Of a stretch of 64,000 nucleotides of DNA, positions 33,001 to 41,839 are shown one piece after another (position 1 is the stretch's first letter; each line of letters begins with the position of its first letter). The notes under the pieces are model-generated. The model was not told where the DNA came from. It made no database searches and worked only from the letters and a program-made list of their open reading frames with translations. Both the position numbers and the translations under genes were made by a program. This DNA comes from Aculops lycopersici (Eukaryota > Arthropoda > Arachnida > Trombidiformes > Eriophyidae), in the NCBI GenBank assembly GCA_015350385.1, contig WNKI01000002.1, positions 5,140,636 through 5,204,635 on the forward strand. The letters run 5' to 3'.

Positions 33001-33593
33001 CTCGACAGCGACCACAAATCACACAAGCACAGGTGGCCACATTACAGGCGAGCGCCATTATCACCACGACAGGTGGTGGTTGTGGCCAATTTGCTCAAAT
33101 GCCAGGCTAACAAAAACAAAAGACAGCGATTTGGGTTTTGGTTTGAGTTTGAGTTCAACTCTTGCGAAAAGTGATGATTTGACGCCAGTTGGTGTTTCCG
33201 TTGAGGTGCAAGAATGTTTGGCAACAAACGATGGCTTCAACTACAAAGGAACTCAAAACAAAACCAAAAGCGGACTTGGGTGCCAGATGTGGATGGCGCA
33301 ATGGCCTCATAAGCATTCAAGGTGAGTACTGTCTTCTTCTGTTGAATCAATTCTTGTTGACATTCTGTTAGAATCAATACAAAAAGATGGTCGATTCAAA
33401 GTTCTAAAATAACATCTAAAATACATTATCTAAAAACGACATTCAAAATATCCATAGCTCGGAGTTATTGTTTGACAATATGAGAGCAGCAGAGAATCAC
33501 TGCAGAAATCCCGGTGGCATGGAATCAAAACCCTGGTGCTACACTATGGACACTTCGGTCAGATGGGAGTATTGCGACATACCTGCGTGTTGA
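27237..33593 (+). CDS. Secreted Frizzled-CRD plus kringle protein, ROR-ectodomain-like, no kinase, three exons
   Basis: Exons 27237-27366, 31335-33321 and 33458-33593 join in frame to 750 residues. Exon 1 ends at CAG|GTAAGT in phase 1; the join makes a signal peptide core IGVLFIISIFSVLLAQGVQSA. Met21 (27297) gives a more ordinary leader and may be the start. The ten cysteines of a Frizzled domain are present in order (83, 96, 396, 405, 412, 426, 430, 439 by spacing, 575, 630), with ROR-like YVRLE and INERLATGLF blocks, but split by long Gln/Asn/Ser-rich inserts. A complete six-Cys kringle (671-750) has HCRNPGG, PWCYT and RWEYCDIPAC, and the stop follows its last Cys directly. Frizzled plus kringle is the ROR/MuSK signature. 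No transmembrane segment or kinase follows; AATAAA at 33676 ends the gene. A role as a soluble Wnt-binding protein is inferred. Confidence 0.8.
27786..27802. repeat. (TA)n microsatellite
   Basis: Seventeen bases of alternating T and A, directly followed by a short GA-rich run, inside the intron. Confidence 0.7.
28959..29493 (-). CDS. Acyl-CoA-binding protein (ACBP/DBI-like), divergent, three exons, nested antisense
   Basis: Three small exons on the minus strand (29493-29442, 29333-29229, 29089-28959) join to a 95-residue acyl-CoA-binding domain. Introns are 108 and 139 nt, with donors GTAAGT and GTGAGT and AG acceptors, phase 1 both times. Family motifs: GLFKQSTFGDIDIE (compare GLYKQATVGDINIE of ACBPs), then S-G-x-x-D, QAW, NKGLSKPDA and RKYVAKADQLV. 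ACBPs bind medium and long acyl-CoA in the cytosol as a carrier pool. Lys32 and Tyr73 of the bovine numbering are kept, but the Tyr28 position is Cys and the Lys54-Trp55 pair is Asn-Cys, so binding may be altered. The gene lies wholly inside intron 1 of the Frizzled-kringle gene. The acceptor of exon 3 lacks a good pyrimidine tract but gives the only in-frame join that aligns. Confidence 0.78.
30047..30090. repeat. (AG)n microsatellite next to assembly gap
   Basis: Forty-four bases of alternating A and G, 17 bases before the run of N. Confidence 0.8.
30108..30473. other. Assembly gap (366 N)
   Basis: Unknown sequence inside intron 1 of the Frizzled-kringle gene. Both flanks contain the same GAGAAGGAGGAGA string, so the gap may hide a tandem repeat or be an artefact of a duplicated flank. 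Confidence 0.95.
33322..33457 (+). other. Intron 2 of the Frizzled-kringle gene
   Basis: A 136-nt phase-2 intron, AAG|GTGAGT to ATAG, that splits the kringle between PHKHS and SELLFDN. Joining restores the complete six-cysteine kringle, strong evidence that the splice is real. Confidence 0.85.
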
Positions 33594-33675
33594 GATGTGT
33601 ACTCTAATTGGAAGAAGAGGGTAGTAGAGTTTAGTTATGTTGTGTAACAATAGTAATAACAACAGTATTAATAGT

Positions 33676-33681
33676 AATAAA
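33676..33681 (+). terminator. Poly(A) signal, Frizzled-kringle gene
   Basis: AATAAA 83 nt after the stop codon and 50 nt before the convergent Ig-gene stop codon. It argues that transcription ends before any kinase exon. Confidence 0.6.
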
Positions 33682-33730
33682 TCTGTTAATTAGCTCATTG
33701 GTCAACTTATTCACAAAAAAGTCCAAGTCT

Positions 33731-35449
33731 CTACTCCAGGGCTATAAGTCTAAACACTTGCTCCAGATTACCATTGCCGACCTCGCGCATTGCCGAGCAC
33801 CTGTAAACGCCCAAATTTTTTGGCTGAACATCGTGCAAAGTTAGCTGGTAACTGGGCGCCAGAATGTTTGTGTATGTTTGTATCGCTGGTCTTGGGTGGA
33901 TTGTGGTGGTCAAATCGGTTTTAATTGGTCTGGAGAGACAACCAGAATCTGGCTCACAATCAAATGGCGGCGGCTCCAATTGTTTCGTATTGAATGGTCC
34001 CGAAAATTTTGTCCACTCGACATTCCTGATGGTCATTTGTTTCATTGGCGCGCTTGCATCTGAATCAGCGAATTGACAACTTAATCTAGCCTGAGTTCGG
34101 CCATCCTGACCATTGGTCTCGATGCGTCGCAACTGACCGTAGCCTAGAAATTTCGGTTGCATCATCGAGTTCGTTGTTGTTGAGCCCGTTGTCGAGTTGT
34201 TAGTTGATGCCATGGCTGCCACAATTGATGCTGATTCAGTTGGCCCTCTAATTGGCTCCTCTACGCTCCATCCGTGCCGATTGCTCGCCTCGCCAAACGT
34301 TGGATCGAGGTTTAGTGGTGCCTTATCCTTGATGCTGGTTGGTACTGACGTTGGAGCTGAAGTTGCTGATAACAAACTAAACCCGGTGCGCCAGGTACGT
34401 GGATCTAATCCAAACCCAAACACTGACCTCATTTCCTGAGGCTCAAAGAGTCTCGAGTTTAGGCCCGATAGTTGCTTCTGTTGCTTGTCCCTCGATCGAG
34501 CTGAAGAATCGCGAGCTGCATCTGCTGCCTGTCTTAAGCTCTCTCTAACCCTCGAGGCGGGCGATGTAGTTGCCGGGTAAGCCGATTGCTGCTCATGTTC
34601 TAATTTGCTCTTCTGATCTTGATGCTGAACTTCCTCCAGGCGAATAATTGGATCTTCTTGGTCATCAAAGTAGCTGGTCACTGGCAGTTTGTATTCCAAA
34701 CTTTCCTGGTAATTCATCTCGTTATCTCCCTTTTGCTCCCTAAACAATTGTGGCGTAACAACCTGGCCACCCGAAGGATCAGTCACCTCCGCTTGCGTCG
34801 ATTTTACCAAAGATTTGGTTTCGTCCAAAGTCGTGGTTTTATCTACATGTTGTTCCTTATTGATTTGTAACGATCGTAACTCGCTGCCATGATCTTGATA
34901 TTGTTTTACCATGACCTTGTTACCTTCCCATGACTCGTGACGTGTCTCTTTGTTTGCAACATGTGGATTCTTATTACTACTTACATCAACTTGTTTCTTC
35001 TCGATAAGTTCATAATTGGTCAACTCTTGCTGATGTCCGTTGTCTTGGTATTGAAACACTTGTGGTTCGTGTTCCTGCTCTCGATCGCTTATTAGTTGGT
35101 CGTCCACCATTTGCTTCAACATGGGCAAAATCCTATCCAACCTCGAGCTCATTCTACTCATTATCATCTCCCATAAATCGGATAAATCATCTACAGCCTG
35201 CTGAGATTCCGGTGACATCTGTGGTAGGTGGGTCTTTCCATTACCTTGCCGCTGACTGCCACCTCCATTCTTACACTCTCCATCTGATTGGGTTGTTTGA
35301 TGTCCCTGATCCTCTATGAACAACTCTTGGCTATCTGGTGACGGTGATGACTGATCATAGCTCACACTAACTTCATGGTGGTGCGACGTGGACCGTGTAC
35401 AGGCCAATAGGTGTGTTAAATAGATGATTAATATGCAAATTATCCTCAT
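33731..35449 (-). CDS. Secreted single-Ig-domain protein with long disordered N-terminal region, family unknown
   Basis: The 572-residue protein starts with a clear signal peptide (MRIICILIIYLTHLLACTRS). About 420 residues of Gln/Glu/Ser-rich, probably disordered sequence follow, then a C-terminal Ig-like domain at about 450-572: first Cys 458 (RLSCQF), Trp 479 (VEWTKF), and LTLHDVQPKNLGVYRC with Cys 551, the D/N-x-G-x-Y-x-C signature. An extra Cys pair (FDCEPDSGC) lies inside the domain. There is no second hydrophobic segment or GPI-like tail, so it is likely secreted. Beaten-path-like and other Ig cell-surface families were considered; nothing allows a firm choice. Single exon. It converges on the Frizzled-kringle gene with 137 bp between stop codons. 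Confidence 0.75.
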   Translation of the reverse strand: MRIICILIIYLTHLLACTRSTSHHHEVSVSYDQSSPSPDSQELFIEDQGHQTTQSDGECKNGGGSQRQGNGKTHLPQMSPESQQAVDDLSDLWEMIMSRMSSRLDRILPMLKQMVDDQLISDREQEHEPQVFQYQDNGHQQELTNYELIEKKQVDVSSNKNPHVANKETRHESWEGNKVMVKQYQDHGSELRSLQINKEQHVDKTTTLDETKSLVKSTQAEVTDPSGGQVVTPQLFREQKGDNEMNYQESLEYKLPVTSYFDDQEDPIIRLEEVQHQDQKSKLEHEQQSAYPATTSPASRVRESLRQAADAARDSSARSRDKQQKQLSGLNSRLFEPQEMRSVFGFGLDPRTWRTGFSLLSATSAPTSVPTSIKDKAPLNLDPTFGEASNRHGWSVEEPIRGPTESASIVAAMASTNNSTTGSTTTNSMMQPKFLGYGQLRRIETNGQDGRTQARLSCQFADSDASAPMKQMTIRNVEWTKFSGPFNTKQLEPPPFDCEPDSGCLSRPIKTDLTTTIHPRPAIQTYTNILAPSYQLTLHDVQPKNLGVYRCSAMREVGNGNLEQVFRLIALE

Positions 35450-36408
35450 TGTTTCTATAAAGTCGAGTTAAGTTCGGTTTAGTCTGGTTTGCTTGTAACA
35501 CAATGGATTTGGATTTTGTAATTGGACATCTCTTCATCAGCCACTGAATAAGATGACTTTGAACAATAAATCTAGAATGTTTATCAAAAAGTGAATCGAG
35601 CTCGAGGGCTCGATTCTAGTTTCCATTTGTCCAGCTATTACCTGCTCCATTGGTATCAATTTCTACTTCGTTCTGGCGCGCCTCGCAATTGTTGAGCAAG
35701 ACCCAGCTAGGCGATTAATATGTTTGCTATTCCGTTGCAAATCAGTTCAAGGAAACACAGTGATTTGTTTTGAGATTTAGAGTTCAATCTATGGTAGCCT
35801 CCTAACCATTGACTAGATAGGTTGTTTTCTCCCTCTCTTATAACGAGTGGTTGTTTTGTACCGAGCACCGAAATTTGCGGTTTCATGCATCAAAGTTACA
35901 GTAATAGTTTCGATTAATGTCGAAACGCAGGTGATAGGGAATGAAGGGTTATGAGTAATAATGAACATGAATCAGAATTAAAGAACCAATCACCTAGAAC
36001 CACGAGATGGGATTGCAAATAAAGCTACAGGTAGCGGTTTCAAACAATTGGTTCTCGTTCTAAGAGAGAGACGTAGCGGAATCGTTTCAGCTCAGTGAGC
36101 ACGAGCCGCTTACATTGTGATTGTTGGTTGATTGGGCGCAGCTCCTAGGCAACTCGAGCAAGCTGTTCATACAAATCTTACATTGACTTGTGTGCGTTTT
36201 CAAGCGAAGCCAGCGTGCTTTATAGCACACCGCTTATCCAGCTCGCTTTGTCGTCTTCTGGGCTGCAAATGCGAGCTGTCGGTTCTGGTTGTTTGCATCG
36301 GGCACGTACTGTTCTGTTGCCTCATAAGACAAAACATTGTGTTGTTCACTACACAATCTTAATGAATCACATTTCCATCTACCATCCATCAAATCTCAGG
36401 TAACTACC
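35450..36408. other. Intergenic stretch upstream of the Ig-domain gene
   Basis: No gene recognised. It presumably carries the Ig gene's promoter (minus strand) near its left end. A CAGGTAG heptamer occurs near 36028. Open frames around 36132-36362 begin at TTG and lack motifs. Confidence 0.4.
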
Positions 36409-36567
36409 ATGAAAAGAAATAAGCAACCTCGACATTCAGAAAAAGGACTGTTTGTGAGCAAACTCACTATTGGAAGAGTCAGAGTCATAGTGGTTGGTAT
36501 GATTTTATTTTATTTTTGTTTTCGTTGGGTTCAACTCTACCATCATATCTCCTGTGTTCATTATTAA
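36409..36567 (+). CDS. Possible 52-residue single-pass membrane microprotein
   Basis: Starts with ATG shortly after an acceptor-like CTCAG (36394-36398 region). The product is basic at the N-terminus (MKRNKQPRHSEKGLF) and has one hydrophobic segment of about 17-20 residues (RVIVVGMILFYFCFRWVQL) near residues 28-46, then a short His/Cys tail. This is the shape of a small inner-membrane or ER protein. No family was recognised and no poly(A) signal follows before the PEPCK 3' end, so it may also be chance. Confidence 0.3.
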   Translation: MKRNKQPRHSEKGLFVSKLTIGRVRVIVVGMILFYFCFRWVQLYHHISCVHY

Positions 36568-36620
36568 CTCATTATTCTTATTGTCATCTCAATTTTTTTC
36601 TCTTTGTCTTCTTGTAACCC

Positions 36621-36626
36621 TTTATT
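36621..36626 (-). terminator. Poly(A) signal, PEPCK gene
   Basis: Minus-strand AATAAA 45 nt downstream of the PEPCK stop codon. Confidence 0.6.
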
Positions 36627-36670
36627 TTAGTTGTGTCAGGAGAGATAAACAATGAGCTAAAGATGAGATA

Positions 36671-38797
36671 TTATTTCATGCTGTTGTTACCCATCGTCAG
36701 TCGTTCTCTCAACTTGGCGCTCTGTTGAGCTATCTCCTCGGGTAAATCATCGCCAACATTAGTCTTCAAATAATTCTCAATTGTCTCCTGCTCTCTGAGC
36801 CAGAAGTCCTTTGAAATAGAGAACAACTCCTTAGTGTTCACTTGCTCCTTTAGGCCATCTAGATTGAGTGATCCTTCGGCTGGAATGAAACCGATTGGAG
36901 TTGAGATTGCAGAATTTTGCTCGCCGTCTACTCGACGACAGACCCAGTCTAGGACGCGCGAGTTCTCGCCGAATCCTGGCCACAAAAACTTGCCCGATTG
37001 ACTGTCCTTACGGAACCAGTTGACGTGGAATATCTTGGGCAACTTCAAATGAGATTGTTTGCCAAAGCTCAGCCAATGGTCTAGGTATTGGCCAAAGTTG
37101 TAGCCAAAGAAGGGGCGCATGGCGAATGGGTCGTGCATTATGGTTTTAGACTTGTGCTCGGCCGCTGCAGTTGACTCAGATCTCATTGAAGCGCCAACAA
37201 ACACACCGTGCTCCCAATTGAATGATTCGTATATCAGCGGCACCCCCTCAGGTCGGCGACCGCCAAAGATAATGGCCGAAATGGGAACCCCCTCTGGACT
37301 TTCCCACTGTGGATCAATGATGGGACATTGCGAGGCTGGCGAGCAAAATCGCGAGTTTGGATGCGCTGCCTTCTCGCCACTATCCGCCCGCCAATCTCTG
37401 TTTTTCCAATCCTTTATCTTGATTCCCTCGGAAAGTTTATGCTCAAGGCCCTCCCAGTAGAAATCGCCATCCGATGTCTCGGCGATGTTTGTAAAAATAG
37501 TATTTTTTTCCACAGTCTTCATGGCAATAGGGTTCGAGGCCTCGTTTGTGCCCGGAGCAACGCCAAAGAATCCAGCCTCAGGGTTTATAGCTCTCAAGGT
37601 GCCGTTTTCATCGAATCGCATCCAAGCAATGTCATCTCCAACACACTCAACCTTGTAGCCGGGCAGAGTTGGCGTCATCATGGCCAAGTTGGTCTTACCA
37701 CAGGCACTTGGAAAAGCGGCCGCAATGTACCTCTTGACGCCCTTTGGATCTGTGATGCCCAAAATTAGCATGTGCTCAGCTAACCAGCCCTCGTTTTTGC
37801 CCAAAATTGATCCTAGTCTTAGGGCAAAGCACTTCTTGCCAAGAAGACTGTTGCCGCCGTAACCTGATCCATAGGAGATGATCTCTTTGCGTTCAGGAAC
37901 GTGACTAATGATGGTCTCCTCGGGGTTGCAAGGCCAATTGTTAACAAGTGGTCGAGTGAGAGGTAGGGGGCAGCCAACTGAGTGGAAACATCTGACAAAA
38001 TCGTCCTGATTATCCTGGTTGCTAATGAGAGTTAGCACATCTCGCGAAACTCGTGTCATGACCATCATACTTGCCACTACATAGGGCGAATCGGTAAGCT
38101 GAACACCAACCTTTGATAGAGTCGAACCAATCGGTCCCATACTAAAGGGGATCACATACATGGTCCTTCCGGCCATGCAACCTTTCACGAGTTTGCCGAC
38201 ATGCTGATCCAACTCGTCTACGTGCATCCAATTGCCTAGTGCCCCCTCAGCGCCTCTTGGCACAACATCATGTTTGTTTCGGGTACAAATAAAAGTTTTT
38301 GACTCGACCCTAGCCACATCGCGTGGATCCGTTCGGGTTAGCCAACAATTTTCTCGCTTCGTCAGTGGGGTAATAATCTTTTGCTCGGCCATCATCCTAA
38401 AGAGCCACTCCTTCTCACTTTGACTTCCATCGCAAATGTGTATATCCCTACAGCCAACCACCTGTGCCTTAGACTCAATGTACTCGCGAACCAACTTTGG
38501 CAAGCCGGTGTTAATAGTGGGAATTTTTGGTGCAGTTGCCTGGGTGAACTTTCTGTTGGCTATGTAGGCCTTCTTCAAGGCTGTTACATCCTGCTGACCA
38601 GTCGCCAATGGTCCCGAGCTTGCCGACAGTCTAACTCTTTGGGTTCCATTTGTAGCCAAAGGCACGGCTCCTAGTGGATTACTGCCTGAGAGGCGACGAG
38701 TTTGAGTTGCAAGCCGGCAGCTAAGCTCCCCGCCTGTACTTAACCTCCCGAGGATGTTCATGTTGTGATCTGAACTCGTTTGTATGTGATCAATCAT
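36671..38797 (-). CDS. Pepck: Phosphoenolpyruvate carboxykinase (GTP)
   Basis: PEPCK converts oxaloacetate and GTP to phosphoenolpyruvate, GDP and CO2, the committed step of gluconeogenesis. The 708-residue protein carries the family blocks: YVIPFSMGPIGS, SYGSGYGGNSLLGKKCFALR, the GTP P-loop FPSACGKTNLAMM at about 360-372 with the reactive Cys, VGDDIAWM, INPEAGFFGVAPGT, and IFGGRRPEGVPLIYES. It is longer than the ~622-residue cytosolic enzymes because of about 85 extra N-terminal residues. From Met13 these are basic and Ser/Leu-rich (MNILGRLSTGGELSCRL), consistent with a mitochondrial presequence, so this may be a mitochondrial isoform. That is inference; the extension could be cytosolic. Single exon. 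Confidence 0.96.
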   Translation of the reverse strand: MIDHIQTSSDHNMNILGRLSTGGELSCRLATQTRRLSGSNPLGAVPLATNGTQRVRLSASSGPLATGQQDVTALKKAYIANRKFTQATAPKIPTINTGLPKLVREYIESKAQVVGCRDIHICDGSQSEKEWLFRMMAEQKIITPLTKRENCWLTRTDPRDVARVESKTFICTRNKHDVVPRGAEGALGNWMHVDELDQHVGKLVKGCMAGRTMYVIPFSMGPIGSTLSKVGVQLTDSPYVVASMMVMTRVSRDVLTLISNQDNQDDFVRCFHSVGCPLPLTRPLVNNWPCNPEETIISHVPERKEIISYGSGYGGNSLLGKKCFALRLGSILGKNEGWLAEHMLILGITDPKGVKRYIAAAFPSACGKTNLAMMTPTLPGYKVECVGDDIAWMRFDENGTLRAINPEAGFFGVAPGTNEASNPIAMKTVEKNTIFTNIAETSDGDFYWEGLEHKLSEGIKIKDWKNRDWRADSGEKAAHPNSRFCSPASQCPIIDPQWESPEGVPISAIIFGGRRPEGVPLIYESFNWEHGVFVGASMRSESTAAAEHKSKTIMHDPFAMRPFFGYNFGQYLDHWLSFGKQSHLKLPKIFHVNWFRKDSQSGKFLWPGFGENSRVLDWVCRRVDGEQNSAISTPIGFIPAEGSLNLDGLKEQVNTKELFSISKDFWLREQETIENYLKTNVGDDLPEEIAQQSAKLRERLTMGNNSMK

Positions 38798-40572
38798 TGG
38801 GCTTGATTAGTGGAAATTTAAAACTAACAAAGAACTAACTGCTCTAGATTTTTATAACAATTATGCAATGAGTTTTGATTTAACTCACAATTGGTTTTGC
38901 TCTAGCTGATCTATATTCTCTAATAACAAGGTGACTACTAAAACTGGTAGTAATAATAGTCTGTGTAGCTTTTGCTTCTTCGCTTTTGCTCAATCAATTA
39001 ATGATTCTAAAACCTACTACCTACCTATTGCTTATATATAAGTTTGATGAGATTCTATATCTTCGATGTCACTAGCTGGTTACTTGAGATTCTTGATTGT
39101 TTTGATCACCCTGTCCTTGTATTGTTTAGAATTCACTCTCTTACCTCTCTAGTCACTCTATCTTATTAGATAAAAAGGTGATGCTTGGTAACCAGCACCA
39201 CTGATTGATCAATCTACGAGCCAATCTACAATCTTGCGTTTGTATCGTGGTATTCTATTGATTGATCTAGTCGGTGGATCGATAATTGTAGTAACCAAGC
39301 CGACAAATCGGTAAGTAGGATCACACAAGAAGATTGGTGGTACCTTTACCTAATTATTGTCAACTTGGGCCATACTAGTAAATGAATAAGTTGAGATTCA
39401 TCAGTTTCCTACTCTAATGTTGCTACTGCCTCCCATATACTCTCTGGAACTAATGTGTCAACTCATTTGAACTCACGCCTCTAGCAACTCGAATCTACTA
39501 GACCATCGAATGGTGGTTGTCGCTGTGGTTTATGCCAATTGGATAACCACTAGTAGTCAAGGGTGAGAGCAACTTACTTGGAATTGAAATGTCAACCACG
39601 ATAACGATAAAAAGGTCGTGGTGTTACTACACTATTGAGTAGCAACAAACATGCAGTCGACGAATCAATAATAGCAACTGGAAGTGGTAGACAAACTGAT
39701 AATGTGCAACCAAAACGATTAGCCAGCCAACTTTACGAGAAACTTTGTCTAGGGCCTCGACGTGGTGGTTGTCGCTGCGGCTTAGGCGAATGATGGGTCA
39801 GCAGCAAGAGAGTCAAATCTCACATTGCCACTTTGTCGACTTCCACCAAACGAGACTAGTTTAGACAGGGCACCCTAGACTCTTCCACAGCTCTCACTTA
39901 CTTCTAGTCTTCTGATGGCGGGAAAATTCTGTCCATTTGAATGTCTTCCAGGGTTAATGGGGAATAAAACCAAGATTGTGATTCGAATAATAGAGGGGCA
40001 ATGATTCATTTGGTGTAATAATAAAGAGGACAAGAGAAAAGGAATTTTATTTAACTGTGACTATTTTCCAGTTCAATTATGCTCCTCCGCATGACCATAT
40101 TTTCCCATTACCTCTCTCCCCTACTCGCTAACCAAAAAATTTCTCCTCTTTCCATTCGAATTCCACTCGACGCGGCTTGCCCCATTGGCCACTACTGGAC
40201 AACTGGCAACGCGTGCGATGGCGATGAAAAATTTTAGGGTTGGTCCCCATACACTTTCGCTTCAAACTGTAGCAGAATTCGCCTAGATTCATCAGAGATA
40301 CTCCAACTGTCTACTCGCAATATTGTCGTCATAACTACCACTATGTAGCAATAGAACTGCAAACAGAACTTTGTATACAATCTTTCTATCCACTGTCAAA
40401 GTAGAGGTTTTTTATTCAAGAAAAAGTTGACATAAGATTATCTAGTTGATTGTAGATCTCCAAAACGTCATGTTGTCATTATGGACATCTCTGTCGTCAA
40501 TGTCTATCTTGAACAATCTATCAAGATTTGATAAAGAAAAATGACATCATATCTAATCAATATCTGATCAAA
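38798..40572. other. Intergenic stretch between PEPCK and the cis-prenyltransferase
   Basis: No gene seen. Left part AT-rich with a TATATATAAG run near 39030, possibly part of the PEPCK promoter. A 30-nt imperfect direct repeat lies at 39511-39540 and 39763-39792. A minus-strand AATAAA at 40411-40416 fits the 3' end of the prenyltransferase gene. Confidence 0.45.
40411..40416 (-). terminator. Poly(A) signal, cis-prenyltransferase gene
   Basis: Minus-strand AATAAA about 157 nt beyond the stop codon. Confidence 0.4.
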
Positions 40573-41346
40573 CTATACACTGATGGCTTTATTGAAGTAA
40601 CCGGCAAACTTTCGTTGGTGTTGGAAATAATAGATGGCTTTGAGGAAATCCCAGATAGATATTTCTGGCCAAAGAGCGTCAACAAATATTAGCATCGATT
40701 GCTGGCATTGCCATAACATAAAATCACTTAGTCTTACTTCGCCTGAGGTTCTAATTATTAAATCTGGAAATGGTCGAGTTAAGTAAAGTTTGCTTTCTAG
40801 TAATGGCAAATCAATGTCACTTGGTGAGATTGGATTGTTTTCATCACGAACAAGACTAGATAATGATTTGATCGCAGCAACTAGCTCATGGCGTGAGGTG
40901 TATGCAAGACAAATATTTAGGAAAGCTTTGTTGTTATTGCAAGTCATATTTTGGACTTTTTCTACCTTTATCCTCAGGTCTTCGGGTATCATATGAAGAT
41001 CGCCCGCAACCTTAATACAGATACCAGCCTCATTTACTTTATCAATGTCGTCAAGAATAGAGTCGCACTTCTGTCTTGCTAAATTCATTATTTCACTAAC
41101 CTCAGTCGCAGTTCGCTTGAAATTTTCGACGCTGAAGGCAAACAAAGTCACATGGGTTATGCCTAAGTCTTTACACCAGTTTAAGACTTTTGCTAATTGA
41201 TCAAACCCTCGTTTGTGACCATCAGTTTTGTTTATGTTGGCCTTGTCGGCGAATCTACGATTACCGTCCATAATGAAAGCTACGTGCCTCGGTATTTGGC
41301 CACATTTCAATAAGCTGCATGCAACCTTCTCGAAGATTTGAAACAT
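40573..41346 (-). CDS. DHDDS: DHDDS-type cis-prenyltransferase (dehydrodolichyl diphosphate synthase catalytic subunit)
   Basis: This enzyme chain-extends farnesyl diphosphate with isopentenyl diphosphate in cis to make the dolichol precursor at the ER, normally together with the NgBR/NUS1 subunit. The 257-residue product has the family motifs: HVAFIMDGNRRFA with the catalytic Asp, GHKRGFDQLAKVLNWC, THVTLFAFSVENFKR, and RPFPDLIIRTSGEVRLSDFMLWQ. It stops at about human residue 255, lacking the ~80-residue C-terminal helical part of human DHDDS. As in other DHDDS subunits no RxG tail is seen, so an NUS1 partner encoded elsewhere is expected. Single exon. It is divergent from UTP13 with 493 bp between start codons. 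Confidence 0.93.
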   Translation of the reverse strand: MFQIFEKVACSLLKCGQIPRHVAFIMDGNRRFADKANINKTDGHKRGFDQLAKVLNWCKDLGITHVTLFAFSVENFKRTATEVSEIMNLARQKCDSILDDIDKVNEAGICIKVAGDLHMIPEDLRIKVEKVQNMTCNNNKAFLNICLAYTSRHELVAAIKSLSSLVRDENNPISPSDIDLPLLESKLYLTRPFPDLIIRTSGEVRLSDFMLWQCQQSMLIFVDALWPEISIWDFLKAIYYFQHQRKFAGYFNKAISV

Positions 41347-41839
41347 TTCTTCTAATCAATAATAAAATATAGATATATAGATATACATATATAAATATTC
41401 AGATAATTAATATAAATAGTTTATATAATATAGAAAGTTGATTGTGGAATGCGTAAAAAAGTATGATGACGCGGCATCAATATCACTTCGCGACAGCATC
41501 GCTGGTTACGTCCTACCTTTGATTTTGCGACACTTGTTTGTTTACATCCGTAATTGTAGCCGATTCGCATACGATTAGAGTTCTTTTTCTCCATGTGCTA
41601 CTCGAAGAGTCACAAAACGGCGAGATTCGGATGCGTCTTGTTTCGCATGATTCCAGCGTGCGTTGAGTGGGGGAAAGCATTCTGGCAAAACCATTGTGCG
41701 TTGATCGTGAAAGTGGGGATGGAAATAGCGGAGTGGGTGCCGGAGATGTCGAACTCTTATTAAAGTTTGATGCTATTCGCAGAGATAAATGGAACTTGAT
41801 ATTAATTAATGAATCAAATTAATACACTATCATGCAAAT
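41347..41839. promoter_or_regulatory. Putative bidirectional promoter, cis-prenyltransferase / UTP13
   Basis: The 493-bp interval separates two divergent ATGs. The left part is an AT-rich run with repeated ATATA; no coding is visible. Sharing of elements by the two genes is inferred from the spacing. Confidence 0.45.

Noticed and set aside
33594..36408. Missing ROR kinase on the plus strand downstream of the kringle
   Set aside because: Searched by eye for kinase motifs (GxGxxG, HRDL, DFG) before the next genes; none seen, and the strand is antisense to the Ig gene.
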